Shown in pieces: positions 20,133-28,871 of a DNA stretch of 64,000 nucleotides. The notes under the pieces were generated by a model, which worked only from the letters and a program-made list of their open reading frames with translations, did no database searches and was not told where the DNA came from. The translations under genes were made by a program, and so were the position numbers. Location: NCBI RefSeq assembly GCF_024807945.1, contig NZ_JANUFD010000006.1, forward strand, positions 186,001-250,000, in the 5' to 3' direction. Position 1 is the first letter of the stretch; the number at the start of each line of letters is the position of its first letter. Origin of the DNA: Pseudomonas sp. JUb42 (GTDB lineage Bacteria > Pseudomonadota > Gammaproteobacteria > Pseudomonadales > Pseudomonadaceae).

Positions 20133-20244
20133 AAGGTCGGTTCCTGTCAGTCAGAGGTATGGCCCGTGTTTGTGGGAGATCCCTCCCCGTCTACGACGCC
20201 GCGCTGTCATGCCGCGAACACTAACCGAGGCAAGGAGAAAATCT

Positions 20245-20334
20245 GTGGGAGCGAATTCATTCGCGAAGAGGCCGGTACGTTCGACGCATCTTCATCGCCT
20301 GGAACACCGCTTTCGCGAATCAATTCGCTCCCAC
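20245..20334. repeat. REPIN-type inverted repeat pair inside the ABC operon
   Basis: The arms GTGGGAGCGAATTCATTCGC (20245 on) and the near-perfect complement ending 20334 (one mismatch, AATCAATT for AATGAATT) flank a middle of about 45 bases. It lies in the 336-base gap between the binding-protein and permease genes. Confidence 0.85.
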
Positions 20335-20374
20335 AGAGTCTTTGTGATTCAGTAACTTGCACGTCGTTTGATGA

Positions 20375-20457
20375 GAGCATATTCATTCGCGAATACAGGC
20401 TGTCAGTCACCGAAATGGTGAAGGTAGCGACCTCTTCGCGGATGAATCCGCTCCCAC
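20375..20457. repeat. Degraded second REPIN in the same gap
   Basis: The left arm (GAGCATATTCATTCGCGAA, from 20375) has lost the GTGGGAGCG head, while the right arm, with GGATGAATCCGCTCCCAC, ends at 20457. It stands just before the 3' end of the binding-protein gene. Confidence 0.7.
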
Positions 20458-20468
20458 ACATTCGTTTA

Positions 20469-22142
20469 TCAATCCTGCTTGGAGACCAGCGCCAGATCGA
20501 TCAGCCAGCTCTGGGCTGGCACCACACCGCTGACCTTCGGCGATATGGCGCGCGGGCCCATGTCGTGGGCGACGTACAGGAACGGGACTTCGTCGACGAT
20601 GGCCGCATTGAGCTTGCCCGCAGCCTCATCCAACGCCTTGGGGTCGAACGAGTTGCGCACGGAGGTGATCAGCTCCTCGACTTTCGGTGTGCTGAAGTAG
20701 CCCCAGTTGTTCGACACCGGCGGGAACGCCTTGGCGCTGGCGAAGCGGACCATGCCGAAATACGGGTCCATGACCGCAGCGCTGACGTTGATCGCATTGG
20801 CGCCCTGGGCAGCCGGGTCCTTGGCGCCGAGACGCCAGCCGCTGAACAGGGTGTTCCATTCGGTCACCGCGATATCGACGTCGAAGTAGCAGTTTTTCAG
20901 GCTCTGCTGAATGTATTCGTTCATCGGCAGCGGCTGCATCTGCCCGGAACCGGAGGCCGACGTCAGCACCTTGACCTTGACCGGGTGGTCCTTGCTGAAG
21001 CCTGCATCGGCCATCAGCTTTTGCGCAGCAGGCTGATCGAAGCGGATTTTGAAGTCCGGGTTGCCGTACCAGGGCGAGTCTTTCTCGTAGGTGCCGGTCG
21101 CCTCCTGCATATAGCCACCGAGGTAGGCCTTCAGCTCGCTGCGATCCAGGCACAGGTTGGCGGCCTGGCGCACGCGCTTGTCCAGCCACGGCGAGCCCGG
21201 TGCGAAGGAGAACTGCCAAGGCCAGATATGCGGCTGGGCATTGGCGTAGATCTTGAATTTCTTGCTCTTGATCTGATCCATGGCGTCGGGCGCCGGCGCT
21301 TCGATCCAGTCCACCTGGCCTGACAGCAGGGCCGCCGTGCGAGCGTTGGCTTCCGGCAACGGAATCAACACCACATGATCAACCTTGGGTACGCGTTTGG
21401 GGTCCCAGTAACCGGCGTTCTTGTCCAGCACCAGTTCCTGACGCGGCACCATGCGGTCCATCTTGAACGGGCCAGTGCCGACCGAGTGACCGGCAAATGC
21501 AGTCCAGGCCAGTTTTGAGCGTTCGGCCGGGTCGGTGACAGTGGCGGGCACGGCGGCAAAATCTTTCTGCCAGGCCGTGGGCGAGGCCATGAACAGGTTG
21601 GTCAGGTTGAACGGCAGCACTGCATCCGGTTCGCTGGTGGTGAGGACCACGGTCAGGTCGTCGATCTTCTGCGCGCTCTTGAGCGTCGGCATCCGCGATA
21701 CGGTTACGCCGATCTGCCCCGGGGCGAATTGCGGCGCCTGCTTGTCCAGCACCTTGTTGACGTTCCACACCACGGCATCGGCATTGAACGCGGTGCCGTC
21801 ATGGAACTTGACTCCCGGACGCAGTTTGAACACCCACTGGGTGTGATCATCGGGCTTGACCGCCCATTCGGTGGCCAGGCCCGGCACCAGTGAGCTGGGC
21901 TTATCGCTCTGGGAAAGATCCCACTCCACAAGGGAGTCGAACATGGTGATACCGGTGAAGCGGTTGCCTTCATAGCCTTGATCCGGCTGACCGTGGGTCA
22001 GCGGAATATCGGCGGCGGTCATGGCGATCCGCAACGTGCTTTCAGCCATGGCGGTGAGTGGCGACAAGGCACCGATCACGACCGAAGAGGCCAATGCCAG
22101 TCGGGTAAAACTACGTGCGCGAAATGCTGAAGCAAGCGTCAT
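20469..22142 (-). CDS. ABC transporter substrate-binding protein, peptide/nickel family (SBP_bac_5)
   Basis: A 557-residue periplasmic protein with a signal peptide (basic start, hydrophobic stretch LALASSVVIGALSPLTAMA, cleavage likely after residue about 33). Family landmarks are ATEWAVKPDDHTQWVFKLRPG and VKFHDGTAFNADAVVWNVN. These proteins bind peptides but also opines, glycosides, amides and other solutes, so substrate is not set by family. It is the first gene of the operon and directly divergent from a LacI-type regulator. GGGAAA precedes the ATG. With the amidase and carbamoylase downstream, an amide- or ureido-bearing ligand is the simplest guess. Confidence 0.92.
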   Translation of the reverse strand: MTLASAFRARSFTRLALASSVVIGALSPLTAMAESTLRIAMTAADIPLTHGQPDQGYEGNRFTGITMFDSLVEWDLSQSDKPSSLVPGLATEWAVKPDDHTQWVFKLRPGVKFHDGTAFNADAVVWNVNKVLDKQAPQFAPGQIGVTVSRMPTLKSAQKIDDLTVVLTTSEPDAVLPFNLTNLFMASPTAWQKDFAAVPATVTDPAERSKLAWTAFAGHSVGTGPFKMDRMVPRQELVLDKNAGYWDPKRVPKVDHVVLIPLPEANARTAALLSGQVDWIEAPAPDAMDQIKSKKFKIYANAQPHIWPWQFSFAPGSPWLDKRVRQAANLCLDRSELKAYLGGYMQEATGTYEKDSPWYGNPDFKIRFDQPAAQKLMADAGFSKDHPVKVKVLTSASGSGQMQPLPMNEYIQQSLKNCYFDVDIAVTEWNTLFSGWRLGAKDPAAQGANAINVSAAVMDPYFGMVRFASAKAFPPVSNNWGYFSTPKVEELITSVRNSFDPKALDEAAGKLNAAIVDEVPFLYVAHDMGPRAISPKVSGVVPAQSWLIDLALVSKQD

Positions 22143-22298
22143 GGCGAGTTTCCCATCAGTCAGGTAAGCAGAGCTGACGAGGTCAACGCAATGCTCATAC
22201 CAACTTGCACCGGCGTTTTCTCCAACACTTATCCGGCTGCCAGGATTTGCCTATATTTCAGTTAGTTAGAAATCACCAAAATTTGAAAAATTTACTCG

Positions 22299-22334
22299 CC
22301 CAAACGTTTGGGTAGCGTTACCCAAACGTTTGTG
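22299..22334. promoter_or_regulatory. Tandem LacI-family operators between the ABC operon and its regulator
   Basis: CCCAAACGTTTGGG at 22299-22312 is a perfect 14-bp palindrome with the central CG usual for LacI/GalR operators. A second copy, CCCAAACGTTTGTG at 22321-22334, has its centre 22 bp away, about two helical turns. They lie in the divergent gap (22143-22468), 157 bases before the binding-protein start and 135 bases before the LacI-type gene, so both units may be controlled. The rest of the gap shows no other clear element. Confidence 0.85.
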
Positions 22335-22468
22335 CAATCTTTTGGTACGCCGCGCTCCATCCTGGCGCAAACGCGCTGCCCGCCTTCCACGGGCATAACG
22401 CAACCTGTGCAAGCACACCGCTAAATGCGAGTATTTGCGCCCTGCTCTCCTGCGTTTTCAGGCACCCC

Positions 22469-23500
22469 ATGAACAGACGTCCGGCCACGCTGCGCGGTAT
22501 TGCCCAACAACTCAACGTGCATGTGTCCACGGTCTCGCGGGTGCTCAATGGCAGCCTCGATCACGCCGGGCGCGCCGCGTCCAAGGAAACCATCGAGCGT
22601 ATTCGCGCGCTGGCAGCAAGCCTGGACTATCAGCCCAACACCCACGCCCGCACCCTCAAGACCCGGCACAGCCGCGAGATCGCGATCCTGGTGCCGAGGC
22701 TGTCGGACATTGTCCTGGCCACGGTGTACGAAGGCATAGACGAGGCCGCCAGTGCCCGGCGCTACACCTCCTTCGTCGCCAATACCCTGGATCGCCCCGA
22801 GCGGCAGCGCGAACTGGCCGAGCGTGCTCTGGCGCGCAACGTCGAAGGCTTGATCGTCAGTGACGTGCATTGCACCGCAGAGCCGGGTTTTCTCGAAGAG
22901 CTGGAGCAGCGGCAAGTGCCCTTCGTATTGGTCAGCCGCAGGCGTGGTCAACACTGTTCAATCACGGCAGATGATGAAATGGGCGGACGCCTGGCCGCTG
23001 AACACTTGTTCGCTCAGGGTCATACGCAGGTTGCGGTGATTGCGGGCGAAGCCCACAGCAGCAACGCCAGGGAACGGACCGCCAGCTTTGTCGGGTACTA
23101 CCGCGAGCAAGGGATCGACATTGCACCTGAGCGAATCATCACCGGTCACTTCGATACTCAGGCGGGGTTCAGCATTGGTGAGCAGCTATTGGCCCATCCG
23201 CATCCGCCTACCGCAATCTTTGCGGTCAACGACTTCCTTGCCATCGGCCTGTTCGGCGCCATGAGCAACCGCGGCCTGGCGGTCGGGCGCGATATTGCCG
23301 TGGTCGGTTACAACGACACACCGCTGGCCGCGCACCTGCAATTGACCAGTATCAGCACCAGCATGCATGCGCAAGGCGTGCGCGCCGTGGAAACACTCCT
23401 CAAGCGTATTGCCGGCGAACCGGTGCAGTCCCACCGTTTTCCCGTGGTCCTGACGGTACGCGGCAGCAGCGTGCGGCCTCAGGCCATCAGCTCCAGGTGA
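22469..23500 (+). CDS. LacI-family transcriptional regulator
   Basis: A 343-residue regulator. The N-terminal helix-turn-helix and hinge are textbook (TLRGIAQQLNVHVSTVSRVL, then RIRALAASLDYQPNTHAR), followed by a periplasmic-binding-protein-like sensor (TRHSREIAILVPRLSDIV) to the end. It likely binds the two palindromes just upstream, repressing the amidase/ABC operon and perhaps itself until an imported compound is present. The ATG at 22469 follows a poor ribosome site. Its 3' end overlaps that of the convergent XRE gene by 22 bases. Confidence 0.92.
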   Translation: MNRRPATLRGIAQQLNVHVSTVSRVLNGSLDHAGRAASKETIERIRALAASLDYQPNTHARTLKTRHSREIAILVPRLSDIVLATVYEGIDEAASARRYTSFVANTLDRPERQRELAERALARNVEGLIVSDVHCTAEPGFLEELEQRQVPFVLVSRRRGQHCSITADDEMGGRLAAEHLFAQGHTQVAVIAGEAHSSNARERTASFVGYYREQGIDIAPERIITGHFDTQAGFSIGEQLLAHPHPPTAIFAVNDFLAIGLFGAMSNRGLAVGRDIAVVGYNDTPLAAHLQLTSISTSMHAQGVRAVETLLKRIAGEPVQSHRFPVVLTVRGSSVRPQAISSR

Positions 23501-24279
23501 CGGGCTTCGGTTTCGTCATCGGCCGGAAACAGGCACTCCACGCGCAACTCTTCGGCCGCAATGGTCTGGGGTGTGCCGACGGTCGTGATCATGGAAAAAT
23601 AATTCAGCACCCTGCCCTCATGGGCAAATGACATCGGCACAAATGGCAAGTCGCGGGTGGCAGGCAGCGTTGCCCACTCGTTGGGCACATCGTCATAGCC
23701 GAGCAAGCGGCCCAGCAATGCCTGGGTTTGCAAGTCGATCACCCGCCCGACCGCTTCGCGATGTACACGCTGAACAAGGCTGGCTGCAGTGGTCTCCCAA
23801 TTAGCGATAAAGGGCCGCATGCCGTGGGGATCGAACATCAATTCGAGCAGATTGCGCGGCTTGGGCCGCGCCTCCATGTTGGTAAACAGGCCGAAAAAGC
23901 GCGGCGCCGCCTGGTTGCTGGTCAGCACATTCCAGTGACGGTCCATGACCACCGCCGCGAACGGTTCGTGTTGACGCAGCATGCGTTCCAGAGCCTTGTG
24001 GATACTCTGCATCTGGGTGTCATTCCACGCGTTTTCTCCGTAAACCGGCGCGTAGCCTGAGGCGATCAGCAAAGCATTGCGCTCACGCAAGGGCACTTCC
24101 AGAGATTGGGCAAGGCCCATTAGCGTCGGCCGGCTCGGTATGCTGCGTCCGCTTTCGATAAAGCTGATATGGCGCTGAGAGACGCCAGTGTCGAGCGACA
24201 AATCCAGCTGACTCTTGCCTCGCCGGCCGCGCCATTGGCGCAGCAATATGCCCAGTTCGCTGGGTTGAGCGTTGGCCAT
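23479..24279 (-). CDS. XRE-family regulator with MmyB-type ligand-binding domain
   Basis: A 266-residue protein. The helix-turn-helix at about residues 8-62 reads RGKSQLDLSLDTGVSQRHIS; the C-terminal domain (about 95-260) has WNVLTSNQAAPRFFGLF and the rest of the MmyB-like PAS-related sensor. Such regulators are often next to oxidoreductases they control, and here a carboxymuconolactone-decarboxylase-family gene and an alcohol dehydrogenase follow upstream on the same strand. AGGGAGA precedes the ATG. The ligand is unknown; fatty-acid binding has been shown for some members of the family. Confidence 0.88.
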   Translation of the reverse strand: MANAQPSELGILLRQWRGRRGKSQLDLSLDTGVSQRHISFIESGRSIPSRPTLMGLAQSLEVPLRERNALLIASGYAPVYGENAWNDTQMQSIHKALERMLRQHEPFAAVVMDRHWNVLTSNQAAPRFFGLFTNMEARPKPRNLLELMFDPHGMRPFIANWETTAASLVQRVHREAVGRVIDLQTQALLGRLLGYDDVPNEWATLPATRDLPFVPMSFAHEGRVLNYFSMITTVGTPQTIAAEELRVECLFPADDETEARHLELMA

Positions 24280-24320
24280 GTGGGTCTCCCTGGATGTTTA
24301 TGCACGATACAACAATCACC

Positions 24321-24374
24321 GTAAGACCGGCTTTAGCCGGGAGGAAGCCCTCGCGGCTGAAGCCGCTCCTATGG
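24321..24374. repeat. Second-class palindromic repeat (CGGCTTTAGCCGG type)
   Basis: ACCGGCTTTAGCCGGGAGG is followed by CTCGCGGCTGAAGCCGCTCCTAT, two small hairpins in tandem. The same class recurs at 28829, 40232 and 47470. It lies between the XRE gene start and the 3' end of the CMD-family gene. Confidence 0.65.
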
Positions 24375-24391
24375 GTGCAGCGTTGTGTCAG

Positions 24392-24946
24392 TCAGAGGGA
24401 CGCTGACCAGAGCTGAGCCTGGAAGCGCTGTTCAATCGGCGTCTGTGCCAGGTTGGTGGTGGTCGCGGCCATGGTGGAAATCCCGAGGCTGACGATCACT
24501 TCCAGCACCTGCTCGCGCGAGTAGCCTGCGGCGACGAAGCTGTCGATTTCCGTTTCAGCGATATGCCCGCGATTGTGCATCAGGGATTTGGCCAGTGCCG
24601 ACAGCGCAGCGTATTTCACATCGCGGGGCAGGTTGCCCAGGCGAATGGCCTCAACGTCGCCGGCTGCCACGCCATCCTCCAGGGCAAAGGTGGAGTGAGC
24701 CGCGACGGTCCATGGGCAGTTGAGGGAAACGGCGTTGGTCAGCAGCAGGATCTGTTTTTCGCACTCATCCAGGCTGCCGCCATGGAAACTTGCGAAGCTG
24801 CCGGCAAAACCATTGAGCAGCACCGGATTGGCCGCCATGGTGGCCATGACGTTGGGCAGGAAACCGAATTTCTCTTCCAGCATGACCAGGGTTGGACGAG
24901 ATTTTTCAGGGGCGGTGCTGGCGGTATAGAGGGTAAAAGCCGACAT
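24392..24946 (-). CDS. Carboxymuconolactone decarboxylase / AhpD-like family protein with altered CxxC
   Basis: A 184-residue all-helical protein of the CMD/AhpD superfamily. AhpD-type members use a CxxC pair and a following His for peroxidase activity. Here the site reads NCPWTVAAH, so Cys77 and His84 are present but the second Cys is Thr80. That makes a classical thiol peroxidase cycle unlikely; the protein may use a one-Cys mechanism, decarboxylate a lactone or have lost activity. The ATG at 24946 is chosen with AGGTCA before it; the longer reading has no ribosome site. Next upstream is a YahK-like alcohol dehydrogenase; both may be controlled by the XRE/MmyB-type regulator downstream. Confidence 0.83.
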   Translation of the reverse strand: MSAFTLYTASTAPEKSRPTLVMLEEKFGFLPNVMATMAANPVLLNGFAGSFASFHGGSLDECEKQILLLTNAVSLNCPWTVAAHSTFALEDGVAAGDVEAIRLGNLPRDVKYAALSALAKSLMHNRGHIAETEIDSFVAAGYSREQVLEVIVSLGISTMAATTTNLAQTPIEQRFQAQLWSASL

Positions 24947-25057
24947 AGTGATTGACCTGTGTGGGTTATGAGCCGATGTCTGTAACGCCCGGAGCCTGTC
25001 CGGGCGTGCCTGCAATCCTATCGATCACAGGCATCCGCTCAATTACGTCAGAGGTAA

Positions 25058-26125
25058 TCAGGCCGCCGCCGCTTCCTTCTTAAGGCTGGCCATGTCGATG
25101 ACGAAACGGTACTTCACATCGCCCTTGAGCATGCGTTCGTAGGCTTCATTGATGTTCTGCATGTCAATCATCTCGATATCCGAAACAATCCCGTGCTTGG
25201 CGCAGAAATCGAGCATTTCCTGGGTTTCCTGAATGCCACCGATCAGCGAACCCGCCAGGCTGCGACGCTTGAAGATCAGATTGAAGACGTTCGGCGACGG
25301 ATGCGGGCTATCAGGCGCGCCGACCAGAGTCATGGTGCCGTCACGCTTGAGCAGGGCCAGAAAGGCGTCCAGGTCATGGGGTGCGGCCACAGTATTGAGA
25401 ATGAAGTCCAGGCTGTTGGCGACTGCGGCCATTTCATCCGGGTTCTTCGACACCACCACCTCATTGGCACCCAGTCGCAGGCCGTCTTCGCGCTTGTTCG
25501 GCGATGTGGTGAACAACACCACATGGGCGCCCATGGCGTGGGCGATCTTCACCGCCATATGGCCCAGGCCGCCAAGACCAACCACGCCGACCCTCTTGCC
25601 CGGCCCGACCTTCCAGTGGTGCAGCGGCGAATAGGTGGTGATCCCAGCGCACAGCAGGGGTGCAACGGCCGCCAGGTTTGCATCGCCGTGGGCGATGTGC
25701 AGGACGAATTTTTCCTTGACGACGATATTGTCCGAGTAGCCACCGTAGGTGTTTTCGCCACCGAACACCGGCCCGTTATAGGTGCCGGTAAAGCCGTTTT
25801 CGCAGTACTGCTCTTCGCCCTCGGCACAGGAGGCACAGGTCTGGCAGCTGTCGACCATGCAGCCGACACCGGCCAGATCACCGACCTTGAACGTGCTGAC
25901 CGCAGCGCCCACGGCAGTCACCCGCCCGACGATTTCATGACCCGGCACCGAGGGATACAGCGTGTTGTGCCACTCATTGCGGGCGGTGTGCAGGTCGGAA
26001 TGGCAAACCCCGCAGTAGAGAATCTCGATCTGCACGTCATCGGCGCCGGGTACGCGGCGTTCGAAGGTGAATGGCTTGAGCGAGTCCTTGGCGTCCTTGG
26101 CGGCGTAGCTGTAAGTCTTGGTCAT
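25058..26125 (-). CDS. NAD(P)-dependent alcohol dehydrogenase (YahK/cinnamyl-alcohol-dehydrogenase-like)
   Basis: A 355-residue zinc alcohol dehydrogenase of the MDR superfamily. The catalytic-zinc segment is YCGVCHSDLHTARNEW with PGHEIVGRVTAVG. The structural zinc uses CQTCASCAEGEEQYC, and the nucleotide-binding motif is VGVVGLGGLGHMAVKIA. The subfamily, with E. coli YahK and AdhC, reduces a broad range of aldehydes using NADPH. AGAGGTGA precedes the ATG at 26125, and the longer frame is rejected for lack of a site. The gap to the CMD-family gene is 111 bases, so an operon is possible but not certain. Confidence 0.88.
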   Translation of the reverse strand: MTKTYSYAAKDAKDSLKPFTFERRVPGADDVQIEILYCGVCHSDLHTARNEWHNTLYPSVPGHEIVGRVTAVGAAVSTFKVGDLAGVGCMVDSCQTCASCAEGEEQYCENGFTGTYNGPVFGGENTYGGYSDNIVVKEKFVLHIAHGDANLAAVAPLLCAGITTYSPLHHWKVGPGKRVGVVGLGGLGHMAVKIAHAMGAHVVLFTTSPNKREDGLRLGANEVVVSKNPDEMAAVANSLDFILNTVAAPHDLDAFLALLKRDGTMTLVGAPDSPHPSPNVFNLIFKRRSLAGSLIGGIQETQEMLDFCAKHGIVSDIEMIDMQNINEAYERMLKGDVKYRFVIDMASLKKEAAAA

Positions 26126-26298
26126 TGCAGTCACCTCTGTTGATTCAGCTGTTGAGTACAAGCAGACCAGCATAGACCTTCATGCGTACAACGAACGGAG
26201 CAACGCCGCAAGGTTGTCTGGGTTAAAAGCCCCATGATCAAATAGCCCCCGGGCGCAGAGGTTCGCCCCGCCCTTTAACCCGCAGACAAGAGAACCCC

Positions 26299-26679
26299 AT
26301 GGCAAACCAAGACATTACTTTCACTCCCGACCCGGATGCCGACTCCATTTCTTCCGACGTCGCCGGTTTTGGCGGCCTGCTGGTCTCCACCCAGGTGCCG
26401 ACTCGTGCCGATGGCAGCCTGGAGCTGGGCGACATCGTTGCCCAGAGCGAATGCACCCTGCAGGCCCTGAAAGTTGCGCTGGAACGTGCCGGCAGCTCCA
26501 TGGACCGGGTCCTGCACCTGACCATCTACCTTACTGATATCGCTGACCGCCCTGCATTCAATGACGTCTACAAGCGCTTCTTTGCCAAGCCATGGCCTGT
26601 GCGTGCGGCAGTGGGCGTGGCAGCGCTGGCGGTAGAAGGTATGCGCGTTGAGGTCACTGCAATGGCGGCAAAAGCGTAA
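26299..26679 (+). CDS. RidA-family protein (enamine/imine deaminase type)
   Basis: A 126-residue YjgF/RidA-fold protein, a small homotrimer that hydrolyses reactive enamine or imine intermediates to keto acids plus ammonia. The late part is typical (VLHLTIYLTDIADRPAFNDVYKRFF then RAAVGVAALAVEGMRVEVTA). In RidA proper, the active Arg lies in PxRxx(V)xV; the related segment here reads WPVRAAVGVAAL, so an Arg is present. It belongs to one of the less characterised Rid subfamilies by its long N-terminal part. Single gene; AAGAGAA precedes the ATG. Confidence 0.87.
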   Translation: MANQDITFTPDPDADSISSDVAGFGGLLVSTQVPTRADGSLELGDIVAQSECTLQALKVALERAGSSMDRVLHLTIYLTDIADRPAFNDVYKRFFAKPWPVRAAVGVAALAVEGMRVEVTAMAAKA

Positions 26680-26775
26680 ACCCGCGTCCATCGGGCAGTC
26701 CAAGGGTGCCGGTCAGGCGTTTCGCCGTTACAATGCGCGACCTGACCGTGCAACCTGACCAGAAAATTAAAAACC

Positions 26776-28767
26776 ATGTCCCTGCCCAAACATCATCTGG
26801 AACTGCTGAGCCCTGCCCGTGACGTGGCCATCGCTCGCGAAGCCATCCTGCACGGCGCCGATGCCGTGTACATCGGTGGCCCGAGCTTCGGTGCCCGCCA
26901 CAATGCCAGCAACGACGTGAGCGATATAGCCGCCCTGGTGGAATTCGCCCGGCGCTATCACGCGCGGATCTTCACTACCATCAACACCATCCTGCATGAC
27001 GATGAGCTGGAACCGGCGCGCAAGCTGATCCATCAGCTCTACGATGCCGGTGTCGACGCGCTGATCGTCCAGGACCTGGGGGTGATGGAGCTGGATATTC
27101 CGCCCATCGAGCTGCATGCCAGCACCCAGACCGATATCCGCACCCTGGATCGGGCCAAGTTTCTCGATCAGGCCGGTTTTTCCCAGCTGGTATTGGCCCG
27201 CGAGCTGAACCTGCAGGAAATCGGCGCCATTGCCGCCGAGACCGATGCCGCCATTGAATTCTTTATCCATGGTGCGTTGTGCGTGGCCTTCTCCGGCCAG
27301 TGCAATATTTCCCACGCCCATACCGGGCGCAGCGCCAACCGTGGCGACTGCTCCCAGGCCTGCCGCCTGCCCTACACCCTCAAGGATGATCAGGGCCGCG
27401 TCGTCGCCTATGAAAAGCATTTGCTGTCGATGAAGGACAATAACCAGAGCGCCAACCTGCGTGCTCTGGTCGATGCTGGCGTGCGTTCGTTCAAGATCGA
27501 AGGCCGCTACAAGGACATGGGCTATGTGAAGAACATCACCGCCTATTACCGTCAGCGTCTGGACGAGATTCTCGAAGACCGCCCGGACCTGGCCCGCGCC
27601 TCAAGCGGCCGTACCGCGCACTTCTTCGTGCCGGATCCGGAAAAGACTTTCCATCGTGGCAGCACCGACTACTTCGTCAGCGATCGCAAGATCGATATCG
27701 GCGCTTTCGATTCGCCGACCTTCACCGGCCTGGCCGTGGGCGTGGTCGAGAAAGTCGGCAAGCGTGACATGCAAGTGATCACCCATGAGCCGCTGTCCAA
27801 CGGCGACGGCCTCAATGTGCTGGTCAAGCGCGAGGTCGTGGGTTTCCGCGCCAATATCGCCGAGCCCAAGGGTGAGTTCGAGGAAGACGGCGAGAAGCGT
27901 TATCGCTATCGCGTCGAGCCCAACGAAATGCCCGAAGGCTTGTTTCGTCTGCGCCCAAGCCATCCGCTGAACCGCAACCTGGACCATAACTGGCAACAGG
28001 CCCTGCAGAAGACCTCCGCCGAGCGCCGTATCGGGTTGTCATGGGTGGCCCGCCTGCGCGAAGAACGCCTGGAACTGACCGCCACCAGCGAGGAAGGCGT
28101 CAGCGCCAGCGTCACGCTGGACGGCCCGTTCGGTGCCGCCAACAAGCCGGAACAGGCGCTGGAACAGCTACATGACCTGCTCGGTCAACTGGGCACCACC
28201 CAGTATCACGCCACCCACATCGAGCTGGATGCGCCACAGGCGTTCTTCATCCCCAACTCGCAGCTCAAGACCTTGCGCCGTGAAGTGATCGAAGCCCTGA
28301 CCAAAGAGCGCGTAAAAGCCCACCCTCGGGGCGGACGCAAAGCCGAAACCAGCCCGCCGCCGGTGTACCCGGAAGCACACCTGTCGTTCCTGGCCAACGT
28401 CTACAACCAGAAGGCCCGGGACTTCTACCACCGTCACGGCGTCAAGCTGATCGACGCGGCCTACGAGGCCCATGAAGAAAGCGGCGAAGTGCCGGTGATG
28501 ATCACCAAACACTGCCTGCGCTTCTCCTTCAACCTGTGCCCGAAACAGGCCAAGGGTGTCACCGGGGTGAAAACCAAGGTCGCACCGATGCAACTGATTC
28601 ATGGCAACGAAGTGCTGACGTTGAAGTTCGACTGCAAGCCGTGCGAGATGCATGTGATCGGCAAGATGAAGGGCCATATCCTCGGCCTGCCACAGCCGGG
28701 CGCCAACGTAGTCGGTCATATCAGCCCTGCTGATCTGCTCAAGACCATTCCTCGCGGCACTCACTGA
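26776..28767 (+). CDS. rlhA: 23S rRNA 5-hydroxycytidine C2501 synthase RlhA (U32 peptidase family)
   Basis: A 663-residue U32-family protein. E. coli RlhA (YdcP, about 650 residues) hydroxylates C2501 of 23S rRNA, while the shorter U32 relatives TrhP and UbiU/UbiV act on tRNA or ubiquinone. Length and the C-terminal DUF3656-type extension favour RlhA. The Cys set likely to hold an iron-sulfur cluster is C169, C176, C192 and C196 in ALCVAFSGQC and GDCSQAC. Two more Cys pairs occur near the C-terminus (CKPCEMH). The ribosome site is weak. It is followed by a terminator and is not part of the neighbouring transport region. Confidence 0.85.
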   Translation: MSLPKHHLELLSPARDVAIAREAILHGADAVYIGGPSFGARHNASNDVSDIAALVEFARRYHARIFTTINTILHDDELEPARKLIHQLYDAGVDALIVQDLGVMELDIPPIELHASTQTDIRTLDRAKFLDQAGFSQLVLARELNLQEIGAIAAETDAAIEFFIHGALCVAFSGQCNISHAHTGRSANRGDCSQACRLPYTLKDDQGRVVAYEKHLLSMKDNNQSANLRALVDAGVRSFKIEGRYKDMGYVKNITAYYRQRLDEILEDRPDLARASSGRTAHFFVPDPEKTFHRGSTDYFVSDRKIDIGAFDSPTFTGLAVGVVEKVGKRDMQVITHEPLSNGDGLNVLVKREVVGFRANIAEPKGEFEEDGEKRYRYRVEPNEMPEGLFRLRPSHPLNRNLDHNWQQALQKTSAERRIGLSWVARLREERLELTATSEEGVSASVTLDGPFGAANKPEQALEQLHDLLGQLGTTQYHATHIELDAPQAFFIPNSQLKTLRREVIEALTKERVKAHPRGGRKAETSPPPVYPEAHLSFLANVYNQKARDFYHRHGVKLIDAAYEAHEESGEVPVMITKHCLRFSFNLCPKQAKGVTGVKTKVAPMQLIHGNEVLTLKFDCKPCEMHVIGKMKGHILGLPQPGANVVGHISPADLLKTIPRGTH

Positions 28768-28772
28768 GAACG

Positions 28773-28810
28773 AAAAAGCCCGTTGCAGACTTACTGCGCC
28801 GGGCTTTGAT
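28773..28810. terminator. Bidirectional rho-independent terminator
   Basis: AAAGCCCG at 28775-28782 pairs with CGGGCTTT at 28800-28807, with A-rich sequence before and T-rich after. It lies between the convergent rlhA and binding-protein genes and would serve both strands. Confidence 0.85.
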
Positions 28811-28828
28811 TGAACAATGTGGCCTGTC

Positions 28829-28860
28829 GGGACCGGCTTTAGGCGGTCCCACAGGTTTGT
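28829..28860. repeat. Second-class palindromic repeat, single hairpin
   Basis: GGGACCGGCTTTAGGCGGTCCC, framed by CCTGTC and ACAGG, makes a short perfect stem. It lies just before the 3' end of the binding-protein gene. Confidence 0.65.
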
Positions 28861-28871
28861 CACTCAGTCCG

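Noticed and set aside
19434..21323. 629-residue open frame on the plus strand
   Set aside because: It lies antisense to the permease and binding-protein genes and crosses the REPIN gap. It is a long frame produced by high GC, with low-complexity His/Gln-rich sequence and no family motif.
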